Origin: Chitinophagaceae bacterium
GTDB taxonomy: Bacteria; Bacteroidota; Bacteroidia; Chitinophagales; Chitinophagaceae
Direction: 5' to 3'
DNA: 64,000 bases
Assembly (NCBI GenBank): GCA_016703625.1
Contig: JADJBP010000002.1
Span: forward strand, 372,001-436,000
Positions 18,273 through 26,955 of the stretch are shown here, in pieces. The stretch's first letter is position 1. Every line of letters begins with the position of its first letter. The notes below the pieces were generated by a model. That model was not told the DNA's origin and did not search any database. It saw only the letters and a list, made by a program, of their open reading frames with translations. The translations under genes were made by a program, and so were the position numbers.

Positions 18273-19145
18273 TTATATTCTGTTGATGAAAAATTTCTGC
18301 AATATTTTCACATAATCATCATCCGTGCGCACATGCAATAACTCTGCGCCCGCTTTCCTGAAATAATTTTTGCCCGATTCGCTTTGCTGCATAAAATGCT
18401 GCTGGTAATTGTACCGTACCATTTCGTCACTGCTGTCGATCCACCTGGCTTTATCAGTTTCTGCATCCTGCACCTGCAGCAGGCCTGCATCCGGCAGTTG
18501 CATATCCATTTTATCATACACCCTGATACCGATCACATCATGTTTATTCCCGATCACCTTCAGGCCATCATCATAACCCGTAGCCAGGAAATCACTTAAA
18601 ATAAAAGCAATGCTGCGTTGCTTTACTGCCCGGCTGAAAAATTTAATCGCATCATCAAGGTTGGTGCCCTGCTTTTTTGCTTCCACGGTCAGCAATTCAC
18701 GAACAATATACAAAGCATGCTGGCGGCCTTTTTTGGGGGCAATGTATTTTTCTATTTTATCACTGAAGAAAATAACTCCAACTTTATCATTGTTGCTTAC
18801 CGCACTGAAAGTAAGTACAGCACCCATTTCCACGATCAGGTCTTTTTTCTGTTTGGCAACCGTACCAAATAAATTACTGGCGCTGGTATCTATCAGCAGC
18901 ATCACCGTCAATTCCCGTTCCTCCTCAAAAACTTTGGTAAAAGGGTGACTGAACCGGGCACTCACATTCCAGTCAATAAAACGCACATCATCACCGGCAT
19001 AATATTCCCGTACTTCTCTAAAGCTCATTCCTTTTCCCTTAAATGCAGAATGGTATTCACCCGTAAATAAATGCGTGGTGATCTTCTTGCTTTTAATTTC
19101 AAGCTCACGGACTTTGCGTAATATTTCTTCGGTTGTTAACATCAT
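18273..19145 (-). CDS. DUF58 domain-containing protein
   Basis: The 290-residue soluble protein shows the DUF58 signature 'YHSAFKGKGMSFREVREYYA' followed by 'DVRFIDWNVSARF' (residues about 46-87) and a VWA-like core beginning 'LTVMLLIDTSASNLFG'. DUF58 proteins accompany MoxR AAA+ ATPases and VWA proteins and are thought to act with them in envelope stress or in maturing membrane complexes; no catalytic role is known. The start has two adjacent ATG codons (19145 and 19142). It is downstream of moxR, but a decayed gene fragment and a homopolymer-rich patch (19146-19430) separate them. The 131-base gap after its stop holds only a degraded GC palindrome. Confidence 0.88.
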   Translation of the reverse strand: MMLTTEEILRKVRELEIKSKKITTHLFTGEYHSAFKGKGMSFREVREYYAGDDVRFIDWNVSARFSHPFTKVFEEERELTVMLLIDTSASNLFGTVAKQKKDLIVEMGAVLTFSAVSNNDKVGVIFFSDKIEKYIAPKKGRQHALYIVRELLTVEAKKQGTNLDDAIKFFSRAVKQRSIAFILSDFLATGYDDGLKVIGNKHDVIGIRVYDKMDMQLPDAGLLQVQDAETDKARWIDSSDEMVRYNYQQHFMQQSESGKNYFRKAGAELLHVRTDDDYVKILQKFFINRI

Positions 19146-19233
19146 AAGTCGTTGGCCGTTGTTCGTTGTTCGTTGGCTTCTTTTTTTTCCCCCCGCTTTT
19201 TTTTAAAATTAAAAAAACCTTCCTTTCCAGCCC

Positions 19234-19410
19234 TTATTTTTTCTTCCCCGGGGGGGATATATTAAATTCTTTTTTTTCTGAAATAATTTCAACCATCACA
19301 GCAATATTCAATAGGGTTTCCAGTTCATATAACGAGCCCCGGGAAATATTTAAAAACTGCAAAGTATCCTTTTTGTATTGACGCCCAAGCCCTTCGGCAA
19401 TATTTGAAGG
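19234..19410 (-). pseudogene. Remnant of a four-helix-bundle (23S rRNA intervening-sequence type) protein gene
   Basis: Minus-strand translation from 19410 gives 'PSNIAEGLGRQYKKDTLQFL' and then 'SRGSLYELETLLNIAVMVE', the conserved middle of the four-helix-bundle family (TIGR02436 type), normally about 115-120 residues. No start codon or first helix is present: the moxR stop lies 20 bases upstream. The end dissolves into homopolymer runs (CCCCCCCGGGG, AAAAAA) and a stop at 19234. I read it as a truncated, non-functional copy placed between moxR and the DUF58 gene. Confidence 0.7.
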
Positions 19411-19430
19411 TAAGAAAGGCGTTATGTGCT

Positions 19431-20432
19431 TTACGGCACATTTACAACCCTTAAAATCTCATTAATGATCTGTTCTACATTTACATTTTCTGCTTCGGCT
19501 TCATAGGTCAATCCTATACGGTGACGTAAAACATCTTTGCTGATGCTTCTTACATCTTCCGGAATTACAAAGGCCCTGTTATTTAAAAAAGCATATGCTT
19601 TTGATGCAAGGGCTAAATTGATACTGGCCCTGGGTGATCCTCCAAAACCGATCAGTGGCTTAAGCTTCGGCAGGTTATATTTATCGGGGAAACGGGTTGC
19701 AAAAACAATATCCAGGATATAATTCTCCACTTTTTCATCCAGGTACACCTGGCGCACCAGTTCTTTGGCAGTTAATATTTCGCTGGTTGATGCTACCGGG
19801 TTTATTGGCGGAAAACTCAACCCCAGTGTATTTTGCCTGATGATCAGTTGTTCTTCCGGTTTACTTGGATAATCCACAACCACCTTCAGCATAAAACGGT
19901 CAACCTGTGCTTCGGGCAAAGGATAGGTTCCTTCCTGCTCGATCGGGTTTTGCGTGGCCAGCACCAAAAATGGTTCGGGCAATTTATACGTTGTATCACC
20001 AATGGTTACCTGCCGTTCCTGCATGGCTTCCAGCAGGGCGCTTTGCACTTTTGCTGGTGCCCGGTTGATCTCATCGGCAAGGATGAAATTGGAAAAGATG
20101 GGACCCTTGCGCACCATAAATTCGTTTTTGGCCTGGTTGTAGATCATGGTACCCACCACATCGGCCGGTAACAGGTCGGGTGTAAACTGGATACGGCTGA
20201 ATTCTGCATGTACAGCCTGCGCCAGCGATTTGATGGCCAGCGTTTTTGCCAGGCCGGGTACCCCTTCCAGTAAAACATGGCCATTACTTAACAGGCCGAT
20301 CAGTAAGCGTTCTATCATACCATGCTGGCCTACGATCACTTTTCCTAACTCATCATTGATACGTGTAACAAAACCGGATGCATGCGTGATCTTTTCATTC
20401 AGCAAACGGATGTCTTCAGATGTTTGAACCAT
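19431..20432 (-). CDS. MoxR-family AAA+ ATPase
   Basis: About 333 residues, the usual MoxR length. Walker A is 'GVPGLAKT' (57-64), Walker B 'FILADEINRAPAKVQ' (116-130), sensor 1 'VLATQNPIEQEGTYPLPEAQ' near 158, then 'DRFMLKV' and an arginine-rich sensor 2 region 'GGSPRASINLALASKAYAF'. MoxR ATPases act as chaperone-like remodellers for VWA proteins. The ATG at 20432 is chosen over the frame opening at 20495, since the extra 21 residues do not resemble the family and lie in AT-rich leader. It is the first gene of the moxR-DUF58-BatD-like-batA locus. Confidence 0.93.
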   Translation of the reverse strand: MVQTSEDIRLLNEKITHASGFVTRINDELGKVIVGQHGMIERLLIGLLSNGHVLLEGVPGLAKTLAIKSLAQAVHAEFSRIQFTPDLLPADVVGTMIYNQAKNEFMVRKGPIFSNFILADEINRAPAKVQSALLEAMQERQVTIGDTTYKLPEPFLVLATQNPIEQEGTYPLPEAQVDRFMLKVVVDYPSKPEEQLIIRQNTLGLSFPPINPVASTSEILTAKELVRQVYLDEKVENYILDIVFATRFPDKYNLPKLKPLIGFGGSPRASINLALASKAYAFLNNRAFVIPEDVRSISKDVLRHRIGLTYEAEAENVNVEQIINEILRVVNVP

Positions 20433-20566
20433 AGATATATAATTATGATGCTGTAATACAGGTTTATCTTGCAAATTACGAACTATGCCTAACAAATATT
20501 TGGCCGTTTTTACCTGCCGGGCAAAACATTGTTAAAATCAATCTAACTTTAATAAAAATACCAGAT

Positions 20567-20899
20567 ATGTTAGATCAACATTTAATAACTACTTCAAACA
20601 CACTGGAAGGATACCGGATCATCAAACACCTGGGCATCATAAGAGGGATCACCGTACGCAGCAGGAGCATTTTTGGCAATATCGCCGGGGGTTTTCAAAC
20701 ATTGATCGGGGGAAAGATCTCTATTTATGCGGAACTATGTGAAAAGACCCGTGAGGAAGCTTACCAACTGATGATACAGCACGCCAATGAACGTGGTGCC
20801 AATGCCATCATCAATATGCGCTATGATGCCAATGAAGTGATGAATGGGGTAACAGAAGTTTTATCTTATGGAACGGCAGTAGTCGTAGAGAAAATATGA
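20567..20899 (+). CDS. YbjQ family (UPF0145) protein
   Basis: The 110-residue protein matches the YbjQ family: 'TTSNTLEGYRIIKHLGIIRG' at the start, 'GGKISIYAELCEKTREEAYQ' in the centre, and 'HANERGANAIINMRYD' before the last strands. The family forms pentameric beta/alpha assemblies of unknown function, sometimes described as putative heavy-metal-binding; there is no direct evidence for that here. It is a single gene, divergent from moxR and convergent with nadE (11-base gap). Confidence 0.9.
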   Translation: MLDQHLITTSNTLEGYRIIKHLGIIRGITVRSRSIFGNIAGGFQTLIGGKISIYAELCEKTREEAYQLMIQHANERGANAIINMRYDANEVMNGVTEVLSYGTAVVVEKI

Positions 20900-20909
20900 C
20901 CACTTATTT

Positions 20910-22592
20910 TCAACTCAGGTATTTCCCCACGATCGGCATCCTTCTCCCCACTCCAAAGGCTTTTGGGGAAATACGGATAATGGGGCAAAACTGGTTGCGT
21001 TTATATTCATTGATGTTTACCATCTTCAATACCCGGTCAACCAATGCTGCATCAAAACCCTGTGCTTTAATGGCTGCCGGACCCTGTGTGCGTTCAATAT
21101 ATTGATATAAGATCTTATCCAGTATTTCATAACCGGGTAAAGAATCAGCATCTTTTTGACCATGCCGCAATTCTGCACTCGGTGCTTTTGTTATGATGTT
21201 GTTTGGGATGACCGCTGCATCCCTGTTGATATATTTTGCCAGCTCATACACCTGTAATTTATAACAGTCGCCCAATACAGCAAGGCCGCCGGCCATATCA
21301 CCATACAGCGTTCCGTAGCCGGTTGCCAATTCACTTTTGTTGGATGTGTTCAATAAGATATAGCCAAACTTATTGGCAATGGCCATTAATAAATTCCCCC
21401 TGCTGCGGCTTTGAATATTTTCTTCAGCCACACTGAAAGGCAGATCTTTAAAAATGGGTTTCAGTTCATTTAAAAAACTGTGATAAATATTTTCAATTGG
21501 AATGATGTCATAAGGGTTTGCCAGGTTCAAACTCAATTGTTCGGCATCATTCACAGAATGTGCGGTTGAAAACTGGGAAGGCATCAATACAGCCCGTACA
21601 TTTTCCTTTCCCAGGGCAGTGCAGGCAAGCGCTAAGGTAACAGCACTGTCAATACCTCCGCTGCTGCCCAGGATCGCTTTGGCAAATCCCATCTTCGAAA
21701 AATAATCACTGATACCTGAAACGAGTGCATCATGCATCTGTTTTATATTTAAATGCTCATCCAGGGCTTTTGGCTCCAGTTCCTTATCAGGCATGCGGCC
21801 GGCAGCTTCAATCACCGGAGCATCAATGGTTCCGTCATCGTGTACAATAAAAGACTGAAGCGCTTCCTCAAACATGGGTAACTGTCCGCACAGGTTTGCT
21901 GCCGCATCAAAAACCAGTGAAGCTCCGTCAAAAACAATTTCGGTCTGGCTGCCTGTTGCATTGCAATAAAACATGGGCAGCTTGTACTTGGTCACATTCG
22001 ATTTGATGGTTGCTTTACGATCCTCATCATGGGTATAATCAAAAGGTGATGCTGATAAATTGATCATCAGGTCGGGTTGCTGCTTCATCAATTCATCCAT
22101 CGGGCAGTATCGGTACAGGGGATTATCGCCCAGGTTCCAGATGTCTTCGCAAATGGTTACTGCCAGTCTCTTTCCTTTAAATTCCATGATGTTCCATTCA
22201 TAGGCCGGTTCAAAATACCGGTACTCATCAAACACATCATAATTGGGCAGGCATGTTTTGTGTGCAATGCCTTTAATTTCTTTTTCGTACAACAAAAAGG
22301 CAGCGTTGAACAGATCTTTTCCTTCTCTCACTGGGTTACGGTCCGGGGCGCCGATCAATACCCCAATGGTATCGGCATGTTGTTTAATAATATCAATGGC
22401 TGCATAACCCTGATCAATAAAACCGGTGAACTCCAAAAAATCACGGGGTGCATATCCGCAAACACTCAACTCGCTGAAAACAACCAGGTCGCCACCCTGC
22501 CCTTTGGCTTGTTCAATGGCATGGATAATTTTTTTTGTGTTGCTTTCAAAATTTCCGATGTGATAGTTCTGTTGTGCTAAAAATATTTTCAT
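20910..22592 (-). CDS. nadE: Glutamine-dependent NAD+ synthase
   Basis: The 560-residue protein makes NAD+ from nicotinate adenine dinucleotide, using ammonia released from glutamine. The N-terminal nitrilase-type glutaminase (about 1-260) has the Glu-Lys-Cys triad in 'VFSELSVCGYAP', 'HKTCLPNYDVFDEYRYF' and 'LAVTICEDIW'. The C-terminal synthetase has the pyrophosphatase loop 'LGSSGGIDSAVTLALA' near 310 and 'NTSNKSELATGYGTLYGDMA' near 430. The two-domain form is normal for the phylum. The start ATG at 22592 is clear. gldB is divergent, 75 bases away; nadE and gldB are neighbours in other gliding Bacteroidota too. nadC, of the same pathway, lies 3.4 kb away. Confidence 0.95.
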   Translation of the reverse strand: MKIFLAQQNYHIGNFESNTKKIIHAIEQAKGQGGDLVVFSELSVCGYAPRDFLEFTGFIDQGYAAIDIIKQHADTIGVLIGAPDRNPVREGKDLFNAAFLLYEKEIKGIAHKTCLPNYDVFDEYRYFEPAYEWNIMEFKGKRLAVTICEDIWNLGDNPLYRYCPMDELMKQQPDLMINLSASPFDYTHDEDRKATIKSNVTKYKLPMFYCNATGSQTEIVFDGASLVFDAAANLCGQLPMFEEALQSFIVHDDGTIDAPVIEAAGRMPDKELEPKALDEHLNIKQMHDALVSGISDYFSKMGFAKAILGSSGGIDSAVTLALACTALGKENVRAVLMPSQFSTAHSVNDAEQLSLNLANPYDIIPIENIYHSFLNELKPIFKDLPFSVAEENIQSRSRGNLLMAIANKFGYILLNTSNKSELATGYGTLYGDMAGGLAVLGDCYKLQVYELAKYINRDAAVIPNNIITKAPSAELRHGQKDADSLPGYEILDKILYQYIERTQGPAAIKAQGFDAALVDRVLKMVNINEYKRNQFCPIIRISPKAFGVGRRMPIVGKYLS

Positions 22593-22666
22593 GCCCCAAA
22601 CCCTTAATCGGGCTTAACTTTATGTTTAGAAATGATTTTATATCCTTGTAAAGTTAAATTAAGAAA

Positions 22667-23680
22667 ATGAGATTAGTATTTGTATTTATATTAATGGGTT
22701 ATACCTTTTTTTCGTGCAATAACGGAGACAAAGCACCTGATGTTTCCGGTATAAAAGTTGAATTAAAAAGCATGCGGTTTGAAAAAGACCTGTTTTCGCT
22801 TGATACAGCAGGCTTTACCGTTAAGCTTGATAAGTTGCTGGCTGCTTACCCTTCGTTTGGAGAGAATTTTTTAGCGACCATCCTGAATGCTGATCCCAAA
22901 TGGTCGGCCGACAGCGCTGCCAATTATGTACTGGGTTTTACATCGGCTTACAAACAGGTATATGATACAGCACAGGACGTTTTCCCGGATTTTGATCCTT
23001 ACGAAAAAGAAATTAAAAAGGCACTGCAATATGTGAAATATTATTTCCCCCAATTTAAAGACCGCAGTCAGCTCATAACCTATATCGGGCCAATGGACGG
23101 GTATGGAGATATACTCAGCGACGATGCCATCATCATTGGATTGCAGCATCATTTGGGAAAAAACTTCTCCCTGTATAAATCCAGGTTTGTACAGGAAACC
23201 TATCCCGAATATATCAGCAACCGGTTTGAGCCGGATTATATTGCAGTAAACTGCATGAAGAATATTTTAAATGAATTATATCCCGAAAAGTATGATGACT
23301 TGCGGCTTATTCAGCAAATGATTGAAAAAGGAAAACGTTTATACGTGCTCAGCAGGCTGCTGCCAAATAAAGAAGAGTATAAACTGATCGGTTATACCAA
23401 CGAACAGTTAAAAGCGGTTTATGGACACGAGCGGGCTGTATGGGACCTGTTTGTTCAAAACAATTTTTTACAAACCATTGATCATAATATCATCAAAAAC
23501 TATATCGGCGAAGGGCCAAAAACGCAGGAACTGGGAGAAGCATCACCCGGTAATATCGGCAGCTTTGCCGGATGGCAGATCGTTAAAAAATATATGCAGA
23601 AAAATCCAAACACCGGCCTGGCTGATCTGATGAAAGCAGATGCCGAAACAATTTTTCACCAGGCAAAATATAAACCTTAA
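22667..23680 (+). CDS. gldB: Gliding motility lipoprotein GldB
   Basis: The 337-residue protein starts with a lipoprotein signal: 'MRLVFVFILMGYTFFSCN', with Cys17 as the lipid-attachment site. The mature part matches the GldB family, with 'MRFEKDLFSLDTAGF' near residue 36, 'AAYPSFGENF' near 63, 'YFPQFKDRSQLITYIGPMDG' near 125 and 'GHERAVWDLFVQNN' near 262. GldB is needed for gliding and T9SS-linked surface adhesin delivery in Flavobacterium; its precise role is unknown and distant similarity to substrate-binding M14-like folds has been noted for the family. No gldC follows; the desaturase gene converges, leaving 4 bases. Confidence 0.88.
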   Translation: MRLVFVFILMGYTFFSCNNGDKAPDVSGIKVELKSMRFEKDLFSLDTAGFTVKLDKLLAAYPSFGENFLATILNADPKWSADSAANYVLGFTSAYKQVYDTAQDVFPDFDPYEKEIKKALQYVKYYFPQFKDRSQLITYIGPMDGYGDILSDDAIIIGLQHHLGKNFSLYKSRFVQETYPEYISNRFEPDYIAVNCMKNILNELYPEKYDDLRLIQQMIEKGKRLYVLSRLLPNKEEYKLIGYTNEQLKAVYGHERAVWDLFVQNNFLQTIDHNIIKNYIGEGPKTQELGEASPGNIGSFAGWQIVKKYMQKNPNTGLADLMKADAETIFHQAKYKP

Positions 23681-23684
23681 CTGA

Positions 23685-24788
23685 TCAGGCGGCCTGTACC
23701 TGGTGCATTGACATGGCGGGTTTTTTACCCAGCTGTTTCATGACCCTGAAATGGGAAGCAATGGCACCGGACATGGTATCGTATTTATTATAAGGCAGGT
23801 TAAACTCCCTGCACTTTTCCATTACAATTTTACTGATCGCCGGGTAATGAATATGACTCACCCTCGGGAACAGGTGATGCTCTACCTGGTAATTGAGCCC
23901 GCCAACGAACCAGGAGATCACTTTATTACCCATGGCAAAATTTGCGGTTGTCCTGATCTGGTGCTCGGCCCATGCAGATTCAATATGCTTTGTTGCATCC
24001 AGGGGCACGTGTTCAAATTCTGTATTTTCCACAACATGCGCCAGTTGAAATACAAGTGACAGGATCAGTCCCATCACCGCATTCAAAACCAGGTATCCCA
24101 CCAGCCAGGGCAAAACACCCCAAACCATAATGGGCAGCACGATATAAAAAGTGATGTATAAAATTTTTGTTGCCCAAAAAATGAGGTGATTTTTTAAGGT
24201 CATCTTCCAGGCATCGGTGGTAAATATCTTATGCGAAAAATATTTTGTAAAATCCATGATATAGATCCAGAAAATGGTAGACAGGGCATACACCGGTAAC
24301 AGGTACAGGTATTGCACTTTATGGGCAGGCACCCATTTTTGCGATTCGCAATGGCGGATGATGGGGCTTTTGGCAATATCATCATCTATGCCGTCAACAT
24401 TCGTGTAGGTATGATGGATGATGTTGTGTTTTTGTTTCCAGAGAAAAGAACTTGCGCCAAGCGCATTTAAACTCAATCCCAGGAAATCATTCAGCATGGG
24501 CCTGGTAGAATAACTGCCGTGGTTGGCATCGTGCATTACATTAAACCCGATGGAAGCCAGTGAGATACCAAAAACAACACAGATCAGCAGGGCCTGCCAG
24601 TTTTGTAAATCAGCAAACATCAATAATCCATACATGGTAAGGGCAGTAATAACTAAAATAATTGTTTTGCTGTAAAGCCTCCAGTCGCCTGTTTTTTTGA
24701 TGTTATTATTTGTAAAATAACTGTCAACTGAAGTTTTTAAACTTTGGTAAAAAGCGCTATTGCTGTTTGAAAAATTAATTTTTGCCAT
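23685..24788 (-). CDS. Membrane fatty acid desaturase
   Basis: The 367-residue protein has about four membrane helices and the three histidine boxes that hold the di-iron centre: 'HDANHG' (86-91), 'KHNIIHHTYTN' (His121, His125, His126) and 'YQVEHHLFP' near residue 300. The third box starts with Gln, a trait of front-end and acyl-lipid desaturases, though no cytochrome b5 domain is present. It introduces double bonds in acyl chains, probably for membrane fluidity. The ATG at 24788 is right. The 153 bases upstream hold only AT-rich sequence and one hairpin (24868-24886). Confidence 0.92.
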   Translation of the reverse strand: MAKINFSNSNSAFYQSLKTSVDSYFTNNNIKKTGDWRLYSKTIILVITALTMYGLLMFADLQNWQALLICVVFGISLASIGFNVMHDANHGSYSTRPMLNDFLGLSLNALGASSFLWKQKHNIIHHTYTNVDGIDDDIAKSPIIRHCESQKWVPAHKVQYLYLLPVYALSTIFWIYIMDFTKYFSHKIFTTDAWKMTLKNHLIFWATKILYITFYIVLPIMVWGVLPWLVGYLVLNAVMGLILSLVFQLAHVVENTEFEHVPLDATKHIESAWAEHQIRTTANFAMGNKVISWFVGGLNYQVEHHLFPRVSHIHYPAISKIVMEKCREFNLPYNKYDTMSGAIASHFRVMKQLGKKPAMSMHQVQAA

Positions 24789-24867
24789 TTTGCTGCACAG
24801 GTTTCTTAGAATCTTAAAATATTAATCTTATTCCATAAAAACTAAAGGGTACGATCTGGATTTTTTT

Positions 24868-24886
24868 ACCGGAGCACAACTCCGGT
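24868..24886. other. Intergenic hairpin between apaG and the desaturase gene
   Basis: ACCGGAG (24868-24874) and CTCCGGT (24880-24886) form a perfect 7-base stem around CACAA. It is downstream of apaG on the minus strand, but that side is followed by A residues rather than T. It may be a weak terminator or a transcript end structure. Confidence 0.35.
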
Positions 24887-24941
24887 TTAAACTGTTTTCA
24901 ACTATTAAAGTTAAGCTAAAAAGCCGAACCATAAATGTTAA

Positions 24942-25328
24942 TTAGTTCAATTTAAAAGGGGCGCACATGTCAAAGGCCGGTATTAAAGCGTCAAATGTTT
25001 TATTGTTATTTATATTCTCCATCAGGTAAGTGCCGTACATCTTTCCGATCTCTGAACGAAGGTTACAACCGCTGACATATTGATAGGTTTCGCCTGGATT
25101 TATTTGTGGCTGAACCCCAACTACCCCCTCGCCTTCCACCTCACGTAAACTCCCGTTGCTGTCGCAAATATGCCAGTGCCTGCGCAGTAGTTTTACCGGG
25201 AATGCATTATTATTTTCAATACTGATGCGGTAGGCAAATGTAAATTCGCTGTTCACCGGGTTACTGAAATCGGGCTGGTAATAAGTTTCCACGCTAACGG
25301 TTATTCCTTCTGATATCCTGGAGGTCAT
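24942..25328 (-). CDS. apaG: ApaG family protein
   Basis: The 128-residue protein is a single fibronectin-type beta sandwich. Family motifs are clear: 'VSVETYYQPDFSNP', 'FAYRISIENNN', 'LLRRHWHICDSNG', 'VVGVQPQINPGETYQYVSGC' and the end 'LIPAFDMCAP'. ApaG was linked to Co2+ and Mg2+ efflux in enterobacteria, and a related domain occurs in F-box proteins and polymerase partners; its biochemical role is unresolved. The ATG at 25328 is well placed. It is divergent from the small ferredoxin-like gene. Confidence 0.93.
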   Translation of the reverse strand: MTSRISEGITVSVETYYQPDFSNPVNSEFTFAYRISIENNNAFPVKLLRRHWHICDSNGSLREVEGEGVVGVQPQINPGETYQYVSGCNLRSEIGKMYGTYLMENINNNKTFDALIPAFDMCAPFKLN

Positions 25329-25408
25329 GTTTTTTGTTTATGGTAAACCGTGGAATAAAAATTGTTTATGTAAATTACAAAATACTTGTCTGCTAATCTA
25401 AAAATTTT

Positions 25409-25636
25409 ATGGCGCAAAAAATACATCATTACAGCAATGGAGAAATTACGGTTACCTGGAAACCGGGTAACTGCATCCACTCCGGTATATGTTTTAAAGG
25501 CCTTGCAGGCGTATTTGACCCCCGCCGCAGGCCCTGGATCGATATGAGCCAGGCAACAACACAACAGATCATTGACCAGGTAAAAAAATGCCCCAGTGCT
25601 GCGCTCAGCATTGAAAGCAACACACCGGTTGATTGA
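25409..25636 (+). CDS. YjdI-like single iron-sulfur cluster protein
   Basis: The 75-residue protein matches the YjdI/Fer4_19 group. The pattern 'NCIHSGICFKGLAGVF' (Cys22, His24, Cys28), then 'RRRPWID', then 'KKCPSAALSIE' with Cys61 is the same as in E. coli YjdI. Three cysteines, and perhaps the histidine, would bind one Fe-S cluster. The role is unknown; some relatives are fused or linked to GNAT-like YjdJ proteins, but no such gene is adjacent here. It converges on yciH with 11 bases between stops. Confidence 0.88.
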   Translation: MAQKIHHYSNGEITVTWKPGNCIHSGICFKGLAGVFDPRRRPWIDMSQATTQQIIDQVKKCPSAALSIESNTPVD

Positions 25637-25647
25637 TCACATAGAGT

Positions 25648-26010
25648 TCATATTTTTTTGGTCAACCGGTAACCATTCTTTTGCATCCATTGCATTAGCT
25701 TATCGCGGTTATCACCCTGCACAATGATTTCGCCATCTTTAACCGAGCCCCCGGTACCGCAAAAAGTTTTTAGTTTTTTTCCCAGGTCTTCCCGGTCAGT
25801 GGTGCTGCCGGTAAAACCTTCTACCAGTGTAACGGCCTTGCCTGCCCGGTGTTTGGTATCTAACCGGATCTTTAATTTTTGCAGGGACGGCTCAAGGGTT
25901 TCGGCATCATCTTCCGTTAAACCCGGCAGTTTAAAATCCGGGTCTGTTGAGTAAACCAATCCGCCTGCTGATCGTCCACCGGACGCTGTGCGTATTTTTT
26001 TCTTCGGCAT
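25648..26010 (-). CDS. yciH: SUI1/YciH-like translation initiation factor
   Basis: The 120-residue protein resembles bacterial YciH, a relative of eukaryotic eIF1. The N-terminal basic linker ('MPKKKIRTASGGRSAGGLVY') is followed by the SUI1 fold: 'KIRLDTKHRAGKAVTLVEGF' near residue 46, 'LGKKLKTFCGTGGSVKDGEI' near 76 and 'QGDNRDKLMQWMQKNGY' at the end. YciH takes part in start-site fidelity in E. coli. It begins 6 bases after the nadC stop, so the two are probably co-transcribed. Confidence 0.92.
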   Translation of the reverse strand: MPKKKIRTASGGRSAGGLVYSTDPDFKLPGLTEDDAETLEPSLQKLKIRLDTKHRAGKAVTLVEGFTGSTTDREDLGKKLKTFCGTGGSVKDGEIIVQGDNRDKLMQWMQKNGYRLTKKI

Positions 26011-26016
26011 AATTAT

Positions 26017-26874
26017 TTAATTCCCCGTAATAATTGCTTTTAAACTCAGGTCAAGGCTCCTGGCCTGGTGAATAATGGCTCCGCTTGAAATATAATCAAC
26101 CCCGGTAGCAGCATAGGCTTCGATATTGCTTACATTAATACCGCCACTGGCTTCGGTCTCATATTTGCCATCAATGATCTGTAATGCTTCCCTGATCTGT
26201 TCAGGTGTAAAATTATCCAGCATGATGCGGTTTACCTTACCGGTTAGCATTACCCTTTTTACGTCATCGATATTCCTTGTCTCCACTTCGATCATTAACC
26301 CGGGTTTATGCTGCTGTACATAGGCATAAGCCCTTTCAATGGCATTTTCAATACCCCCGTTATAATCAATATGGTTGTCTTTCAGCATGATCATATCATA
26401 CAAACCAAAACGGTGATTCATGCCGCCGCCGATCTTTACCGCATCTTTTTCCAGCAGCCGGAAGTTGGGAGTGGTCTTCCGGGTGTCAAGTAACCTGGTT
26501 TTGTAACCCTGCAGTTTTTGCGTGTACTGCCTGGTTAAAGTGGCAATACCGCTCATCCGTTGCATACAATTTAAAACCAGGCGTTCGCACTGTAAGATCG
26601 TATATACGCTGGCTTTTACTTCAAAGGCTGTATCACCGGGATGCATTTCATCGCCGTCTTTTTTAAATGCCGTAAACAGGATGTCCGGCTGCATGTAGCG
26701 GAAAATCTTTTCCGCAACCGATACACCTGCGAGTATCCCGTCTTCCTTGATCTTTAAAACAGCTTTGCCTACTGCGCCTGCATCAACAGATGATAAGGTG
26801 GAATGATCCCCATCGCCGATATCTTCAGCAAGCGCATTCTTAATAAGGAAGAGCAACTGTTCATTATGATCCAT
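26017..26874 (-). CDS. nadC: Nicotinate-nucleotide pyrophosphorylase (carboxylating)
   Basis: About 285 residues, the family length. The enzyme converts quinolinate and PRPP to nicotinate mononucleotide in de novo NAD synthesis. Landmarks are 'EDIGDGDHST' near the N-terminus, 'LNCMQRMSGIATLTRQY', 'LDTRKTTPNFRLLEK' (PRPP and quinolinate binding) and 'GGGMNHRFGLYDMIMLKDNH', then the end motif 'ASGGINVSNIEAYAATGVD'. The ATG at 26874 is preferred to the longer frame from 26898. A terminator (26909-26925) stands upstream, at the end of the DUF4783 gene, so nadC has its own start. Works with nadE of this window. Confidence 0.95.
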   Translation of the reverse strand: MDHNEQLLFLIKNALAEDIGDGDHSTLSSVDAGAVGKAVLKIKEDGILAGVSVAEKIFRYMQPDILFTAFKKDGDEMHPGDTAFEVKASVYTILQCERLVLNCMQRMSGIATLTRQYTQKLQGYKTRLLDTRKTTPNFRLLEKDAVKIGGGMNHRFGLYDMIMLKDNHIDYNGGIENAIERAYAYVQQHKPGLMIEVETRNIDDVKRVMLTGKVNRIMLDNFTPEQIREALQIIDGKYETEASGGINVSNIEAYAATGVDYISSGAIIHQARSLDLSLKAIITGN

Positions 26875-26908
26875 AACAACAAAGCTAAGGACAAACACAA
26901 AAAGAAAA

Positions 26909-26925
26909 CCCCGAAAATTCCGGGG
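26909..26925 (-). terminator. Rho-independent terminator after the DUF4783 gene
   Basis: On the minus strand CCCCG...CGGGG pair around a short AT loop and are followed by TTTTC and TTTTTG. It is 31 bases past the DUF4783 stop and just before nadC. Confidence 0.65.
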
Positions 26926-26955
26926 CTGTTATTTTTTAATTGTTATTGCGCTTAT

